Positions 20,565-38,048 of a stretch of 64,000 nt of DNA are shown here, one piece after another. Position 1 is the first letter of the stretch. Every line of letters begins with the position of its first letter. This DNA is from an uncultured Paracoccaceae bacterium (GTDB lineage Bacteria > Pseudomonadota > Alphaproteobacteria > Rhodobacterales > Rhodobacteraceae). The DNA is taken from the NCBI GenBank assembly GCA_947500005.1, contig CANMQJ010000006.1:186001-250000 (forward strand), in the 5' to 3' direction. The notes beneath the pieces were generated by a model. It saw only the letters and a list, made by a program, of their open reading frames with translations. It searched no databases and was not told the origin of the DNA. Position numbers and translations under genes: made by a program.

Positions 20565-20604
20565 CGTGGGAGGCGGTCGTCACGCGTGACGGCACCGAAC
20601 CACG
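20565..20604 (+). promoter_or_regulatory. Candidate ribosomal-protein leader before rplK
   Basis: In the 133 bases between nusG and rplK, CGTGG (20565-20569) can pair with CCACG (20600-20604) and encloses the palindrome CGTCACGCGTGACG. A structured leader here could mediate L1/L11 autoregulation; no specific known motif was matched. Confidence 0.3.
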
Positions 20605-20658
20605 GGCGAACCTGTCCGGCCGTCGCGACGGTCTGGATGCTGAAAAAGGAGAAGGCCA

Positions 20659-21084
20659 ATGGCCAAGAAACTCGTGGGCAGCTTGAAGCTGCAAGTGCCC
20701 GCCGGACAAGCCAACCCGTCGCCCCCGGTGGGTCCGGCGCTGGGTCAGCGCGGCATCAACATCATGGAATTCTGCAAGGCGTTCAATGCCAAGACCGCGG
20801 ACATGGATCCCGGTGCGCCCTGTCCGACCGTGATCACCTACTATCAGGACAAGTCCTTTACCATGGACATCAAGACGCCGCCGGCGTCCTACTACCTGAA
20901 GAAGGCGGCAAAGCTGAAGTCGGGGGCAAAGAACCCCTCGCGCGAAACCGCCGGTACGGTAACCGTCGCGCAGGTGCGTGAGATCGCCGAAGCGAAGATG
21001 AAGGATCTGAGCGCGCATGACATCGAGTCGGCGATGCAGATCATTCTGGGCTCCGCCCGCTCCATGGGCATCGAGGTGAAATAA
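20659..21084 (+). CDS. rplK: 50S ribosomal protein L11
   Basis: The 141-residue protein has the L11 N-terminal domain ([33 protein letters not shown]) and the 23S-binding C-terminal domain ending in [10 protein letters not shown]. It forms the GTPase-associated centre of the large subunit with L10 and L12. AAGGAG precedes the start. Only one base separates it from rplA. Confidence 0.97.
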   Translation: MAKKLVGSLKLQVPAGQANPSPPVGPALGQRGINIMEFCKAFNAKTADMDPGAPCPTVITYYQDKSFTMDIKTPPASYYLKKAAKLKSGAKNPSRETAGTVTVAQVREIAEAKMKDLSAHDIESAMQIILGSARSMGIEVK

Positions 21085-21085
21085 G

Positions 21086-21784
21086 ATGGCAAAGCTCGGT
21101 AAACGTACGCGCGCCGCGCGCGAAGCCTTCGCCGGCAAGGAAGAGTTGTCGGTTCAGGATGCCGTCGCCCTGATCAAGGCGAACTCCAACGCCAAGTTCG
21201 ACGAGACCGTCGAGATCGCGATGAACCTCGGTGTCGACACGCGCCACGCCGACCAGATGGTGCGCGGCGTTGTCGGCCTGCCCAACGGCACCGGCAAGGA
21301 CGTTCGCGTCGCCGTTTTCGCCCGTGGCGCCAAGGCGGACGAAGCCAAGGAAGCCGGAGCCGATATCGTCGGCGCCGAGGACCTGATGGAAACGATCCAG
21401 GGCGGCACGATCGAGTTCGACCGCTGCATCGCGACGCCGGACATGATGCCGATCGTCGGCCGCCTGGGCAAGATCCTGGGTCCGCGCAACCTGATGCCGA
21501 ACCCCAAGGTCGGCACCGTGACCATGGACGTCAAGCAGGCCGTCGAAGCGGCCAAGGGCGGTGAAGTTCAGTTCAAGGCCGAAAAGGGCGGTGTCGTCCA
21601 TGCCGGTGTGGGCAAGGCGTCGTTCGACGAGGCCAAGCTGATCGAGAACATCCGCGCATTCGTCTCGGCCGTGGCCAAGGCCAAGCCGACGGGCGCCAAG
21701 GGCACCTACATGAAGAAGATCTCGCTGTCTTCGACCATGGGGCCGGGCGTGACCGTGGATGTCTCCGAAGCCGCGAGCGAATAA
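21086..21784 (+). CDS. rplA: 50S ribosomal protein L1
   Basis: The 232-residue protein shows the L1 signature in [19 protein letters not shown] and the [11 protein letters not shown] start. L1 forms the mobile stalk at the E site and can repress translation of its own operon mRNA. In most bacteria rplJ follows; here two glycosyltransferase genes follow instead. Confidence 0.97.
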   Translation: MAKLGKRTRAAREAFAGKEELSVQDAVALIKANSNAKFDETVEIAMNLGVDTRHADQMVRGVVGLPNGTGKDVRVAVFARGAKADEAKEAGADIVGAEDLMETIQGGTIEFDRCIATPDMMPIVGRLGKILGPRNLMPNPKVGTVTMDVKQAVEAAKGGEVQFKAEKGGVVHAGVGKASFDEAKLIENIRAFVSAVAKAKPTGAKGTYMKKISLSSTMGPGVTVDVSEAASE

Positions 21785-21799
21785 GTCGCGGGGTTTCGG

Positions 21800-22708
21800 G
21801 TGGAACCGTCCTGGCATGTCGGAGCCATCCTGCGCGAGGATCCGGAGGATACGCTCCGCTTCGCTGCATGGTATCTCGACGCCGGTGCGGACCGCCTGAC
21901 GCTATATTTCGACGATCCGCAGGACCCCGCAATCGGGGTCCTGTGCCACCATCCCCGGATCGGCTGCATCCCCTGCACGCCCGACTTCTGGATGGACTTG
22001 GGGCTTGACCCCGACAGCCGCTTTACCAAAAGACAGAATGCCGCGCTCACCCACGCTTATCGGCAGAGCGACGCGGATTGGTTTCTGAACGTGGATGCGG
22101 ACGAATTCGTTCATATCGAGGGTCGGAGCCTTGCGGCATTCCTTGCGGAGGTGCCGCAAGACGCTGTTTCGGTCCGGATCGAAACGGCCGAGGCGGTGGG
22201 GACAGGAGGCGACCACCCCTCCCGTGTCTTCCGCCTTCCGATGGAGAGGGATGCCGCGCGGCGCGTCTATGGCGGCGATGCCGGCCTCTTCGGGCCGCGC
22301 CGCAAGGGGTTGGTAGGCCACGCGGCGGGGAAGTCGGCTATTCGTGGCGGACATTCCGATCTGACCCTTCGGCAGCATTGGCCCGTACGCGGCAAGGACA
22401 TCCCGCGCGAGCACATTGTTGGGCGCGAAAGCGGTGCATTTCTGCTGCACATGATCGGGCTGGACTATGCGCCCTGGCGGGCCAAGGTCGATTGGCGTAT
22501 CGCCTCGCGCGGGTTTATCGCTTCTCTGACCGAGCAGGTCGCGGAGGCGCTGGACCTTGAAGACCCCGAGCCCCATTTGCGCGATCTTCACAGACGCCTG
22601 CACCGAATGGACGCGGATGCATTGGAACGCTTGGCCGCAGAGCGGGCATTGCTGGAGCTCGACCTGGATTTCGATGCGCGCATGGAACGCCATTTTCCAA
22701 GGCAGTGA
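21800..22708 (+). CDS. Glycosyltransferase family 2-like protein
   Basis: The 302-residue cytoplasmic protein begins with a nucleotide-sugar-binding-like segment (VGAILREDPEDTLRFAAWYLDAGADRLTLYFDD) and has an acidic metal-binding motif in WFLNVDADEFVHI (about residues 94-106). This pattern is typical of the GT2-like proteins of Rhodobacterales that act on surface polysaccharides. It starts 16 bases after rplA (GTG start), so it is probably read through from the ribosomal operon. The acceptor and sugar are unknown. Confidence 0.7.
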   Translation: MEPSWHVGAILREDPEDTLRFAAWYLDAGADRLTLYFDDPQDPAIGVLCHHPRIGCIPCTPDFWMDLGLDPDSRFTKRQNAALTHAYRQSDADWFLNVDADEFVHIEGRSLAAFLAEVPQDAVSVRIETAEAVGTGGDHPSRVFRLPMERDAARRVYGGDAGLFGPRRKGLVGHAAGKSAIRGGHSDLTLRQHWPVRGKDIPREHIVGRESGAFLLHMIGLDYAPWRAKVDWRIASRGFIASLTEQVAEALDLEDPEPHLRDLHRRLHRMDADALERLAAERALLELDLDFDARMERHFPRQ

Positions 22709-22831
22709 CCCGCCGCGTGGATGCCGCGCAGCCAGCAAAATCGCAACAGTTAACGGAATATTGGAGGGGTTCTACCCCGGCGCGCTCAACAGTTTTTGAC
22801 TTTAACGCAGGGGCTTACCTACTCTCTGCCA

Positions 22832-24013
22832 ATGCAGCATTCCGACCCGGGTATATTCGAGACGAAACGGCCCCCCGTGCAACGGGGCGCTCATTCGGCT
22901 TGCATGCCGCTCGTTCCCGGCGTCAGCCTTGCGGAGGGCGCGCTCCTGGTGACTGGCCCCGATCCGACGGTCTGGAACCTGGTCGATCGCAGCGGGGCGC
23001 CGGTTCTGGACGCCACGACCTATCGGCTGGGGCGTCATCTCTATCCACGAGCGCTGGAGCCTTCGGAACTCCCCGAAGCAGAGCAGTTGCAGGGCACATG
23101 GCTTTACGCCGGGGATTATTGGAACCATTTCGGGCATTTCATGTTCGAATCGCTGGCCCGGCTTTGGGTGATGGAGCATCTGGACCTGAAGCTTGACGGG
23201 ATCCTCTACGCTTGGCCGCGGCACGGTGCTCCGGCCGTGTGCCGTGACGGGGGTTTTCAGCGACAGTTGCTGCAACGATGTGGGGCCGATCTGCCGGTGC
23301 GGATCGTGAATGGCCCGACGCGGGTCCAGCGGCTGGTGGTGCCGCGTCAGGGCTGCGGTCTGGGTCCGATGGCCGCCGGCACGCCAGAGTTCCGCAGTTT
23401 CATCCGGGAAAAGCTCAGAGCCGGGATGAGGCCGGGGCCTCATCGCAGGCTTTATCTTTCGCGTGCAGGTTACTGGCTTCGGCGCGGCGGGCATTTCGAC
23501 GAGGAGCGGTTGGCCAAGCTGCTGGCAAACGAGGGCTATCACGAATTCAGGCCCGAGAAGTGCACCTTGGACGAACAGATCGAAGCCTATATGGGAGCCG
23601 AGCACATTGTCGCGCCTGACGGCAGCGCACTGCATCTCGTGGCCTTCGTCGCCGAACCGGGGCAGCGTGTCGCGGTAATCCTGCGCCGTCATGACGGCGG
23701 CAAGGACGTTGTGCCGAACCTCACCGGATGCATGGGGCGGCACCCGCTGGTCGTGAACCGTATCGAGAGGTTCCATCGCCGAACCGACCTGAAGAATCCG
23801 AACTGGAACAGTTTTGCGGAGCTTGACATCGAAGGCGTCGGCGCCGACCTGCACCGCGAGGGGTTCCTGGCGGCGCCGCAGCATTGGCAACGGATCCGGC
23901 ACCGGCGACGACAGCGTCTGTTGGCGCAATACGGGGCGCGCCTCTCCTGTACCTTCCGGACCGACGAGGTGAACACCGACGGGCCGTTTTCGCGACCCGA
24001 CAGCGCGGCCTGA
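22832..24013 (+). CDS. Glycosyltransferase family 61 (DUF563) protein
   Basis: The 393-residue protein has the GT61 hallmark YWNHFGHFMFESLARLWVME (about residues 93-112) and the later conserved segment IVAPDGSALHLVAF. Such enzymes transfer sugars such as xylose, often to capsule or lipopolysaccharide. The ATG at 22832 is used; a TTG at 22796 is also in frame and neither has a good ribosome site. With the preceding GT2 gene it forms a pair inserted between rplA and rplJ. GC content is slightly below that of the ribosomal genes. Confidence 0.75.
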   Translation: MQHSDPGIFETKRPPVQRGAHSACMPLVPGVSLAEGALLVTGPDPTVWNLVDRSGAPVLDATTYRLGRHLYPRALEPSELPEAEQLQGTWLYAGDYWNHFGHFMFESLARLWVMEHLDLKLDGILYAWPRHGAPAVCRDGGFQRQLLQRCGADLPVRIVNGPTRVQRLVVPRQGCGLGPMAAGTPEFRSFIREKLRAGMRPGPHRRLYLSRAGYWLRRGGHFDEERLAKLLANEGYHEFRPEKCTLDEQIEAYMGAEHIVAPDGSALHLVAFVAEPGQRVAVILRRHDGGKDVVPNLTGCMGRHPLVVNRIERFHRRTDLKNPNWNSFAELDIEGVGADLHREGFLAAPQHWQRIRHRRRQRLLAQYGARLSCTFRTDEVNTDGPFSRPDSAA

Positions 24014-24035
24014 CCAGAATTTCGCGATTTACCCC

Positions 24036-24064
24036 TTGGAAACCTCCGCTCCATCGTCTAGGGA
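24036..24064 (+). promoter_or_regulatory. Possible promoter of rplJL
   Basis: TTGGAA, a 17-base spacer and TAGGGA stand just after the GT61 stop and 230 bases before rplJ. A separate promoter is expected because rplJ is cut off from rplKA here. The match is moderate. Confidence 0.3.
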
Positions 24065-24171
24065 GAGGTGCGGGCAAAGCGTGCGATTCGTCGTGCGCTT
24101 TGTTTCGTTTCGTCCAAGACGGTGGGTGGCTTCTTTGGCCTTAATTTCCTGCCTGAGACGGGAAAGACCAA

Positions 24172-24290
24172 AAAGATCGAGGGTCCCACCCTCGGGCGAT
24201 ACTTTTGGCTTCACCCCGTAAAACGGACCTGAACGCCGGGTGAAAGCCCGGCAGACTTGAGCCGGGATGCATTGCCATCCCAAACTTGGA
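24172..24290 (+). promoter_or_regulatory. Candidate L10 leader before rplJ
   Basis: The leader contains CGAGGGT/ACCCTCG (24178-24184 with 24188-24194) and GCCGGG/CCCGGC (24235-24240 with 24247-24252), an arrangement compatible with the autoregulatory leader bound by the L10-L12 complex. The exact kink-turn was not modelled. Confidence 0.45.
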
Positions 24291-24297
24291 GAGAACT

Positions 24298-24816
24298 GTG
24301 GATAGAGCCCAGAAAGAGAAAGTGGTCGAGGAACTCGGCCAGATCTTCGAAAGCTCTGGCGTCGTGGTGGTTGCCCACTACACGGGTCTGACAGTTGCCG
24401 AAATGCAGGATCTTCGCGCGCGTGCTCGTAACGCGGGCGGCTCCGTGCGTGTTGCCAAGAACAAGCTCGCCAAGATCGCCCTTGAGGGTAAGCCGTGTTC
24501 TTCCATGGCTGACCTGCTGACGGGGATGACCGTTCTGACCTATTCCGAGGACCCCGTGGCAGCTGCCAAGGTGGCCGAGGACTTCGCCAAGGATAACAAG
24601 AAGTTTGAAATCCTCGGCGGTGCAATGGGTGAGAACGCTCTTGACCGTGCCGGCGTCGAAGCCGTGTCGAAAATGCCGTCGCGTGACGAGCTCATTGCTC
24701 AGATCGTGTCCTGCATTGGCGCGCCTGCTTCGAACATCGCTGGCGCGATTGGCGCACCTGCAAGCAACATCGCAAGCATCCTGTCCACCATCGAAGAGAA
24801 GGCGGAAGCTGCGTAA
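24298..24816 (+). CDS. rplJ: 50S ribosomal protein L10
   Basis: The 172-residue protein has the L10 fold: an N-terminal RNA-binding domain ([30 protein letters not shown]) and a C-terminal helix that holds L12 dimers. A GTG at 24298 preceded by GGAGAG is the probable start; it gives MDRAQKEKV, as in related bacteria. The C-terminus contains a short internal repeat ([21 protein letters not shown]). Confidence 0.95.
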   Translation: MDRAQKEKVVEELGQIFESSGVVVVAHYTGLTVAEMQDLRARARNAGGSVRVAKNKLAKIALEGKPCSSMADLLTGMTVLTYSEDPVAAAKVAEDFAKDNKKFEILGGAMGENALDRAGVEAVSKMPSRDELIAQIVSCIGAPASNIAGAIGAPASNIASILSTIEEKAEAA

Positions 24817-24897
24817 GCGGTTGGCACTGAATGATCTGCGTGGGGGTTAAATCCCGACGTTGGAACACACATCTGTAAAACGGAAAGAGCTGATAAA

Positions 24898-25272
24898 ATG
24901 GCTGATCTGAAGAAACTGGCAGAAGAGATCGTTGGTCTGACCCTGCTTGAAGCACAAGAACTGAAAACCATCCTCAAGGACGAATATGGCATCGAGCCGG
25001 CAGCCGGTGGCGCCGTCATGATGGCCGGCCCCGCAGGCGACGCGCCGGCGGCCGAAGAGGAAAAGACCGAGTTCGACGTCGTCCTGAAGAACGCCGGCGC
25101 CTCCAAGATCAACGTGATCAAGGAAGTCCGCGCGATCACCGGCCTGGGCCTGAAAGAAGCCAAGGAACTGGTCGAAGCCGGCGGCAAGATCAAGGAAGGC
25201 GTGTCCAAGGACGAAGCCGAAGACGTCAAGGGCAAGCTGGAAGCAGCTGGCGCCGAGGTCGAGCTGGCCTAA
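24898..25272 (+). CDS. rplL: 50S ribosomal protein L7/L12
   Basis: The 124-residue protein has the L12 N-terminal dimerisation region, an Ala/Gly/Pro-rich hinge ([19 protein letters not shown]) and the factor-binding domain with [24 protein letters not shown]. It recruits translation GTPases. It is followed by a long hairpin before rpoB. Confidence 0.97.
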   Translation: MADLKKLAEEIVGLTLLEAQELKTILKDEYGIEPAAGGAVMMAGPAGDAPAAEEEKTEFDVVLKNAGASKINVIKEVRAITGLGLKEAKELVEAGGKIKEGVSKDEAEDVKGKLEAAGAEVELA

Positions 25273-25350
25273 GCCGCTCGTCGGATGCGCGCAAGACGCA
25301 TCGTGTGATCTGGCTGGGCCCGGAGATTTCCGGGTCCAGCCGAACCTGTC

Positions 25351-25385
25351 TTGGAAAACCCCTCGCGGAATGAGGGGTTTTCCAA
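25351..25385 (+). terminator. Attenuator hairpin between rplL and rpoB
   Basis: TTGGAAAACCCCTC (25351-25364) and GAGGGGTTTTCCAA (25372-25385) form a perfect 14-bp stem around a 7-base loop; the T-run lies in the descending arm. The position matches the partial terminator that lowers rpoBC expression relative to rplJL in other bacteria. Confidence 0.75.
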
Positions 25386-25524
25386 GGCGCGGTTCCCGGA
25401 TCGGGAAGGCCACCACTCGGGACGGTGGCCATGGATAGATCCGGTCGTGTCGTCTCCTGTGGTCAGGACGCCGGAGCCCGGCGGCGCGCCTGACCTGCGA
25501 GAACATCGAAAGGTGACATCTGTT

Positions 25525-29658
<4,134 letters not shown>

Positions 29659-29664
29659 CCGGAT

Positions 29665-29690
29665 GGCGGGTTGACCCCCGCCCTACGGCC
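29665..29690. repeat. Intergenic hairpin between rpoB and rpoC, related to the 7837 element
   Basis: GGCGGGTTGACCCCCGCC (29665-29682) forms a 6-bp hairpin and is followed by CTACGG. The form GGYGGGTT...CCCRCCCTAC matches the element at 7814-7855. A repeat in the rpoB-rpoC gap is unusual because this gap is normally short and clean. Confidence 0.4.
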
Positions 29691-29753
29691 CCCCGGCGGG
29701 GCAGGCCCTGAACGGCCGCCCTGCCGCCACCGCCCCAATTCAAGGATTTGAAA

Positions 29754-33995
<4,242 letters not shown>

Positions 33996-34020
33996 CCCTC
34001 GCCACATTGAAACGAAACGA

Positions 34021-34049
34021 ACCCCCGTGCTATTGCGCGGGGGTTTTTT
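34021..34049 (+). terminator. Rho-independent terminator after rpoC
   Basis: CCCCCGTGC (34022-34030) pairs with GCGCGGGGG (34035-34043), with one G-U pair, around TATT and is followed by TTTTTT (34044-34049). It ends the rpoBC transcript. Confidence 0.92.
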
Positions 34050-34113
34050 CGTGGCGTCCTACATGGGGGAAAGGATATCCTGCGCCACAGCCACAAGACT
34101 GACAGGAGCTTTC

Positions 34114-36378
34114 ATGGCCGATGGTTCGACAAGACAGACCCGTGTCACCTCCAGCCATTGGGGCGCCTTCGAGGTGGATGTCGAGGATGGCCGCATCGTT
34201 GCCACCCGGCCCTTTTCCGAAGATCCGAACCCGCCGAAAATTCCCCAGATCCTGCCCGAAGCCGTGCATCATCGCACGCGCATCGCCCGTCCCGCTGTCC
34301 GGCGCGGCTGGCTGGAGAGGCGCGCGCGCGACGGACGCGGTTCGGACGATTTCCTCGACCTGCCCTGGGACGAGGCACTGGACATCGCCGCGGTCGAGAT
34401 CGACCGCATCCGGAAGACACATGGGAACGAGGCGATTTTCGGCGGTTCATACGGCTGGGGTTCGGCGGGCCGGTTCCATCACGCGCAAAGCCAGGTCCAC
34501 CGCTTCCTGAACGCGATAGGCGGCTATGTCGCTTCCTTCGGAAGCTATTCGACGGGCTGCGCGCAGGCGATCATGCCGCATGTCTTCGGGACCGATTTCC
34601 TCAAGCTGCTCTACGAGCATCAGGATGGCTGGCAGGTGATCCACGACCACACCGAGACGCTGGTCATGTTCGGCGGCATCAACCCCAAGAACAGCCAGGT
34701 CAGCATGGGCGGCATCACGGAGCATGAGACCGCCGGCTGGTTCGATCATTTCGCCGAGAAGGGGATGCGGTGCATCAATATCGGTCCCCAGCGCACGGAT
34801 GCGCCCGAAGGCTGCGAGTGGCTGCCCCTGCGACCGGGATCGGACACCGCGCTGATGCTGGCCCTGGCCCATGTGCTGGAGGAGGAAGGGCTGACCGATC
34901 ACGCCTTCCTCGACCGTTGCACGGTGGGGTTCGACAGGTTCCGGCCCTACCTCATGGGCGACCGTGACGGGCAACCGAAAAGCCCCGACTGGGCGGCGCC
35001 ACTGTGCGGAGTTGCACCCGATGCGATCCGCGATCTCGCCCGCAGGATGGCAACCACGCGAACCTTCATCACCGTCGCCTGGTCGTTGCAACGTGCCGAG
35101 CATGGCGAACAGCCCTACTGGATGTCCGCAGTCCTCGCCGCGATGCTGGGCCAGATCGGCCTGCCGGGCGGCGGGGTCGGCTATGGCTACGGTGCGATCG
35201 GGGGCGTGGGCAAGTCGCTGATCGGGTTGCGGGGCATTACCTTTTCACAACTCGCCAACCCCGTGAAAAAGATGATCCCCGTCGCGCGCATCGCCGACAT
35301 GCTGCGCGCTCCCGGCCAGCCCTATGATTTCAACGGACGCCGCGAACCCTATCCGGATATTCGACTGATCTACTGGGCGGGCGGGAACCCCTATCACCAT
35401 CATCAGGATCTGAATGCGCTTCACCAGGCATGGCAGAGCCCTGAAACGATCATCGTGAACGAGCCGTGGTGGACCGCCACGGCCAAGCGCGCCGATATTG
35501 TCTTTCCAGCGACAACACCCTACGAGCGCGAGGATATCGGGCGCACCAACCTCGATGATTATCTCTTCCACATGCCGCAGCTCATCCCGCCTGTGGGCGA
35601 GGCGCGCGACGATTACGATATCTTTGCCGGTCTCGCCACGCGTATGGGACTGGGAGACGCCTTCACCGAGGGCCGCGGCGCCGAAGAATGGATCGCACTT
35701 CTTTACGAGGACTATCGCGAGGCCGCGTCAGGCCAGGGGATAGAGATCCCCGACCTGGACACGCTGCGCGAGCGGAACTGGATCCGTCTGCCGATCCGGG
35801 CCGAGGGGCCGAACCGAACCCTCTTTGCCCCCTTCCGCGAAGATCCTGAGGCCGCGCCGCTGGGGACGCCATCGGGCCGGATAGAGATATACTCTGACAG
35901 GATCGACGGTTTTGGCTACGATGATTGCCCGGGCCATCCCGTCTGGCTGCCGCCATCGGAATGGCTGGGCGTTGCGACGCACACCGCACCGCTTCACCTC
36001 GTCTCTCCGCAACCCGGAGACAAGCTTCATAGCCAGCTCGAGGCCGCGCTGGCCGACCAGCCCGGCGCGCGGCCCGAAACGCTGGTAATCCATCCAAAGG
36101 ATGCGCAACGCCGAGGCATCGTTTCGGGTGATCTGCTACGGGTTTTCAACGCGCGCGGCGCCTGTCGGGCGCGGGCGCTGGTCTCGGAGGATATCCACCC
36201 CGGGGTGGTCGCCCTGCCCACCGGGGCTTGGTATGGTGACCCGGGCGAAAATATCGACCCGCACGGCAACCCCAACGTCCTGACCCGCGATGTCGGCACC
36301 TCTCGCCTAGGTCAGGGCAGCAGTGCGCATACCGCGCTGGTGCAGGTGGAGCGGCTGGCGCTCGACAAGCCCGATTGA
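34114..36378 (+). CDS. BisC/TorZ-type molybdopterin S- or N-oxide reductase
   Basis: The 754-residue enzyme belongs to the DMSO reductase family with bis-MGD cofactor. The likely molybdenum ligand is Ser146 in GSYSTGCAQAIMPH, and the cofactor-binding segments GGSYGWGSAGRFHHAQSQ and YWAGGNPYHHHQDLN are intact. No iron-sulfur motif and no Tat signal are seen, so it resembles cytoplasmic biotin sulfoxide reductase (BisC) more than periplasmic DorA. The ATG at 34114 has AGGAG before it. It probably reduces methionine sulfoxide, biotin sulfoxide or a related oxide; the electron donor is not encoded nearby. Confidence 0.85.
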   Translation: MADGSTRQTRVTSSHWGAFEVDVEDGRIVATRPFSEDPNPPKIPQILPEAVHHRTRIARPAVRRGWLERRARDGRGSDDFLDLPWDEALDIAAVEIDRIRKTHGNEAIFGGSYGWGSAGRFHHAQSQVHRFLNAIGGYVASFGSYSTGCAQAIMPHVFGTDFLKLLYEHQDGWQVIHDHTETLVMFGGINPKNSQVSMGGITEHETAGWFDHFAEKGMRCINIGPQRTDAPEGCEWLPLRPGSDTALMLALAHVLEEEGLTDHAFLDRCTVGFDRFRPYLMGDRDGQPKSPDWAAPLCGVAPDAIRDLARRMATTRTFITVAWSLQRAEHGEQPYWMSAVLAAMLGQIGLPGGGVGYGYGAIGGVGKSLIGLRGITFSQLANPVKKMIPVARIADMLRAPGQPYDFNGRREPYPDIRLIYWAGGNPYHHHQDLNALHQAWQSPETIIVNEPWWTATAKRADIVFPATTPYEREDIGRTNLDDYLFHMPQLIPPVGEARDDYDIFAGLATRMGLGDAFTEGRGAEEWIALLYEDYREAASGQGIEIPDLDTLRERNWIRLPIRAEGPNRTLFAPFREDPEAAPLGTPSGRIEIYSDRIDGFGYDDCPGHPVWLPPSEWLGVATHTAPLHLVSPQPGDKLHSQLEAALADQPGARPETLVIHPKDAQRRGIVSGDLLRVFNARGACRARALVSEDIHPGVVALPTGAWYGDPGENIDPHGNPNVLTRDVGTSRLGQGSSAHTALVQVERLALDKPD

Positions 36379-36428
36379 GCCGCTAGGATCGCCTGACCGC
36401 GAGGCGAAGGGGAGGGCCGGGTCAAGAC

Positions 36429-38048
36429 ATGCGAAACCTGCACCATGGCGTCTGGCCGGCTGGCCGGCCCTTCAGCCTCACGCCCTCGCCGAATTCGGTC
36501 TTCTACAACCTGCTGGCGGCAACCGAACGGCATCCCGACCGAACGGCGATCTGGTATTACGGACGCATGATCAGCTACGCGCAGTTGCTGGATCAGGTGA
36601 ACCGGCTGGCCGGATATCTTCATCGCCGCGCCGGGATCGGGCCGAATGACCGCGTGGCGCTCTACATGCAGAACGCGCCGCAGTTCGTGATCGCCTATTA
36701 CGCCATACTCGCGGCGAATGCCGTCATCGTCCCGGTCAACCCGATGTGCCGAGGGGCCGAACTGGCGCATATCCTTCGCGACTCGGGTGCGCGCGCGGTG
36801 GTGTTCGGCGCGGAGTTGGGCGAGGAACTGCCCGAGGATCTGGCGCCGGCCGCCTGCATCTCGGTCCGCTATTCGGACTATGTCCCGGCAGACCCCGAAA
36901 TCCCGCTGCCCCAAGCGCTTGGCACGCCGGTCGAGACCGTGGTCGGAACGTCCTGGCAGGAGGCGCTGGCGGCCGAGCTCTCGCCACCCGAACATGATCG
37001 CACGCCGCAGGATTGGTGCATCATCCCCTACAGCTCGGGTACTACAGGGATGCCCAAGGGCTGCCTGCATACCCATGCAAGCGTGAACGCGACCATCTTT
37101 GCCTATCCCGAATGGGTGGGCATGGGCGAAGGCGCCCGCGTGCTGGCCACGCTGCCCTTCTGCCATGTGACGGGCATGCAGAACTCGATGAACATGCCGA
37201 TCCTCGTTGGCGGAACCATTCACATCCTGACCCGCTGGAACGCCCAGGCCGCGGCCCGGGTGATCGAACGAAAGCTCATTGGTCACTGGCGGTCGATCAC
37301 CACGATGATGATCGATTTCCTCTCGCTGCCGGGGATCGAGAAATATGATCTGTCATCGCTCGAAGGTGTCGGCGGCGGTGGGGCGCAGATGCCCGAGGCG
37401 GTGGCACGCAAGATGGCGCGGCTGATCGGGCTCGATTATCTCGAGGCTTACGGGCTGACAGAAACGATGGCGCCCAGCCACATGAACCCGCCCGACGCGC
37501 CGCGCGCGCAATGCCTGGGCATCCCGATCTTCGACGTCGACTCCCGTATCATCGACCCCGAAACCCTCGCAGAGCTTGGCCCCAACCAGCCTGGCGAAAT
37601 CGTGATCCATGGCCCGCAGGTCTTTCAGTGTTACTGGGGGCGACCCGAAGAGACCGAAGCGGCCTTCATCGAGATCGCGGGCAAGCGGTTCCTGCGCAGC
37701 GGCGATATCGGCTATTACGACGATCAGGGCTATTTCTACTTCACCGACCGGTTGAAACGAATGGTCAACGTCTCGGGCCTCAAGGTCTGGCCGGCCGAGG
37801 TCGAGGCGATCCTGCATGGCCACCCCGAGATCGCCGAGGCCTGCATCGTCGCCGATCCCGACCCCCGCACCGGAGAAGCCGTGCGTGCCGTCATCGTGCC
37901 TGCACGGGGTCGTGACGCGCTGCCGTTGGATGCCCTGACCGAATGGTGCCGCTCTAACATGGCCGCCTACAAGGTTCCGAAACGGTTCGAGTTCCGAGAG
38001 GCGCTGCCAAGGTCCGGTACCGGCAAGGTCCTCTGGCGGTTGCTCTGA
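36429..38048 (+). CDS. AMP-forming acyl-CoA synthetase/ligase
   Basis: The 539-residue protein is an ANL-superfamily enzyme that activates a carboxylic acid as acyl-AMP and usually transfers it to CoA. The ATP-binding loop YSSGTTGMPKG, the motif YGLTETMAPSH, the hinge TDRLKRMVNVSGLKVWPAEVE and the catalytic Lys in SGTGKVLWR are present. Length and motifs suit medium- or long-chain fatty acid or aromatic acid substrates. It lies 50 bases after the molybdoenzyme gene. Its stop codon abuts that of the convergent oxidase gene. Confidence 0.85.
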   Translation: MRNLHHGVWPAGRPFSLTPSPNSVFYNLLAATERHPDRTAIWYYGRMISYAQLLDQVNRLAGYLHRRAGIGPNDRVALYMQNAPQFVIAYYAILAANAVIVPVNPMCRGAELAHILRDSGARAVVFGAELGEELPEDLAPAACISVRYSDYVPADPEIPLPQALGTPVETVVGTSWQEALAAELSPPEHDRTPQDWCIIPYSSGTTGMPKGCLHTHASVNATIFAYPEWVGMGEGARVLATLPFCHVTGMQNSMNMPILVGGTIHILTRWNAQAAARVIERKLIGHWRSITTMMIDFLSLPGIEKYDLSSLEGVGGGGAQMPEAVARKMARLIGLDYLEAYGLTETMAPSHMNPPDAPRAQCLGIPIFDVDSRIIDPETLAELGPNQPGEIVIHGPQVFQCYWGRPEETEAAFIEIAGKRFLRSGDIGYYDDQGYFYFTDRLKRMVNVSGLKVWPAEVEAILHGHPEIAEACIVADPDPRTGEAVRAVIVPARGRDALPLDALTEWCRSNMAAYKVPKRFEFREALPRSGTGKVLWRLL

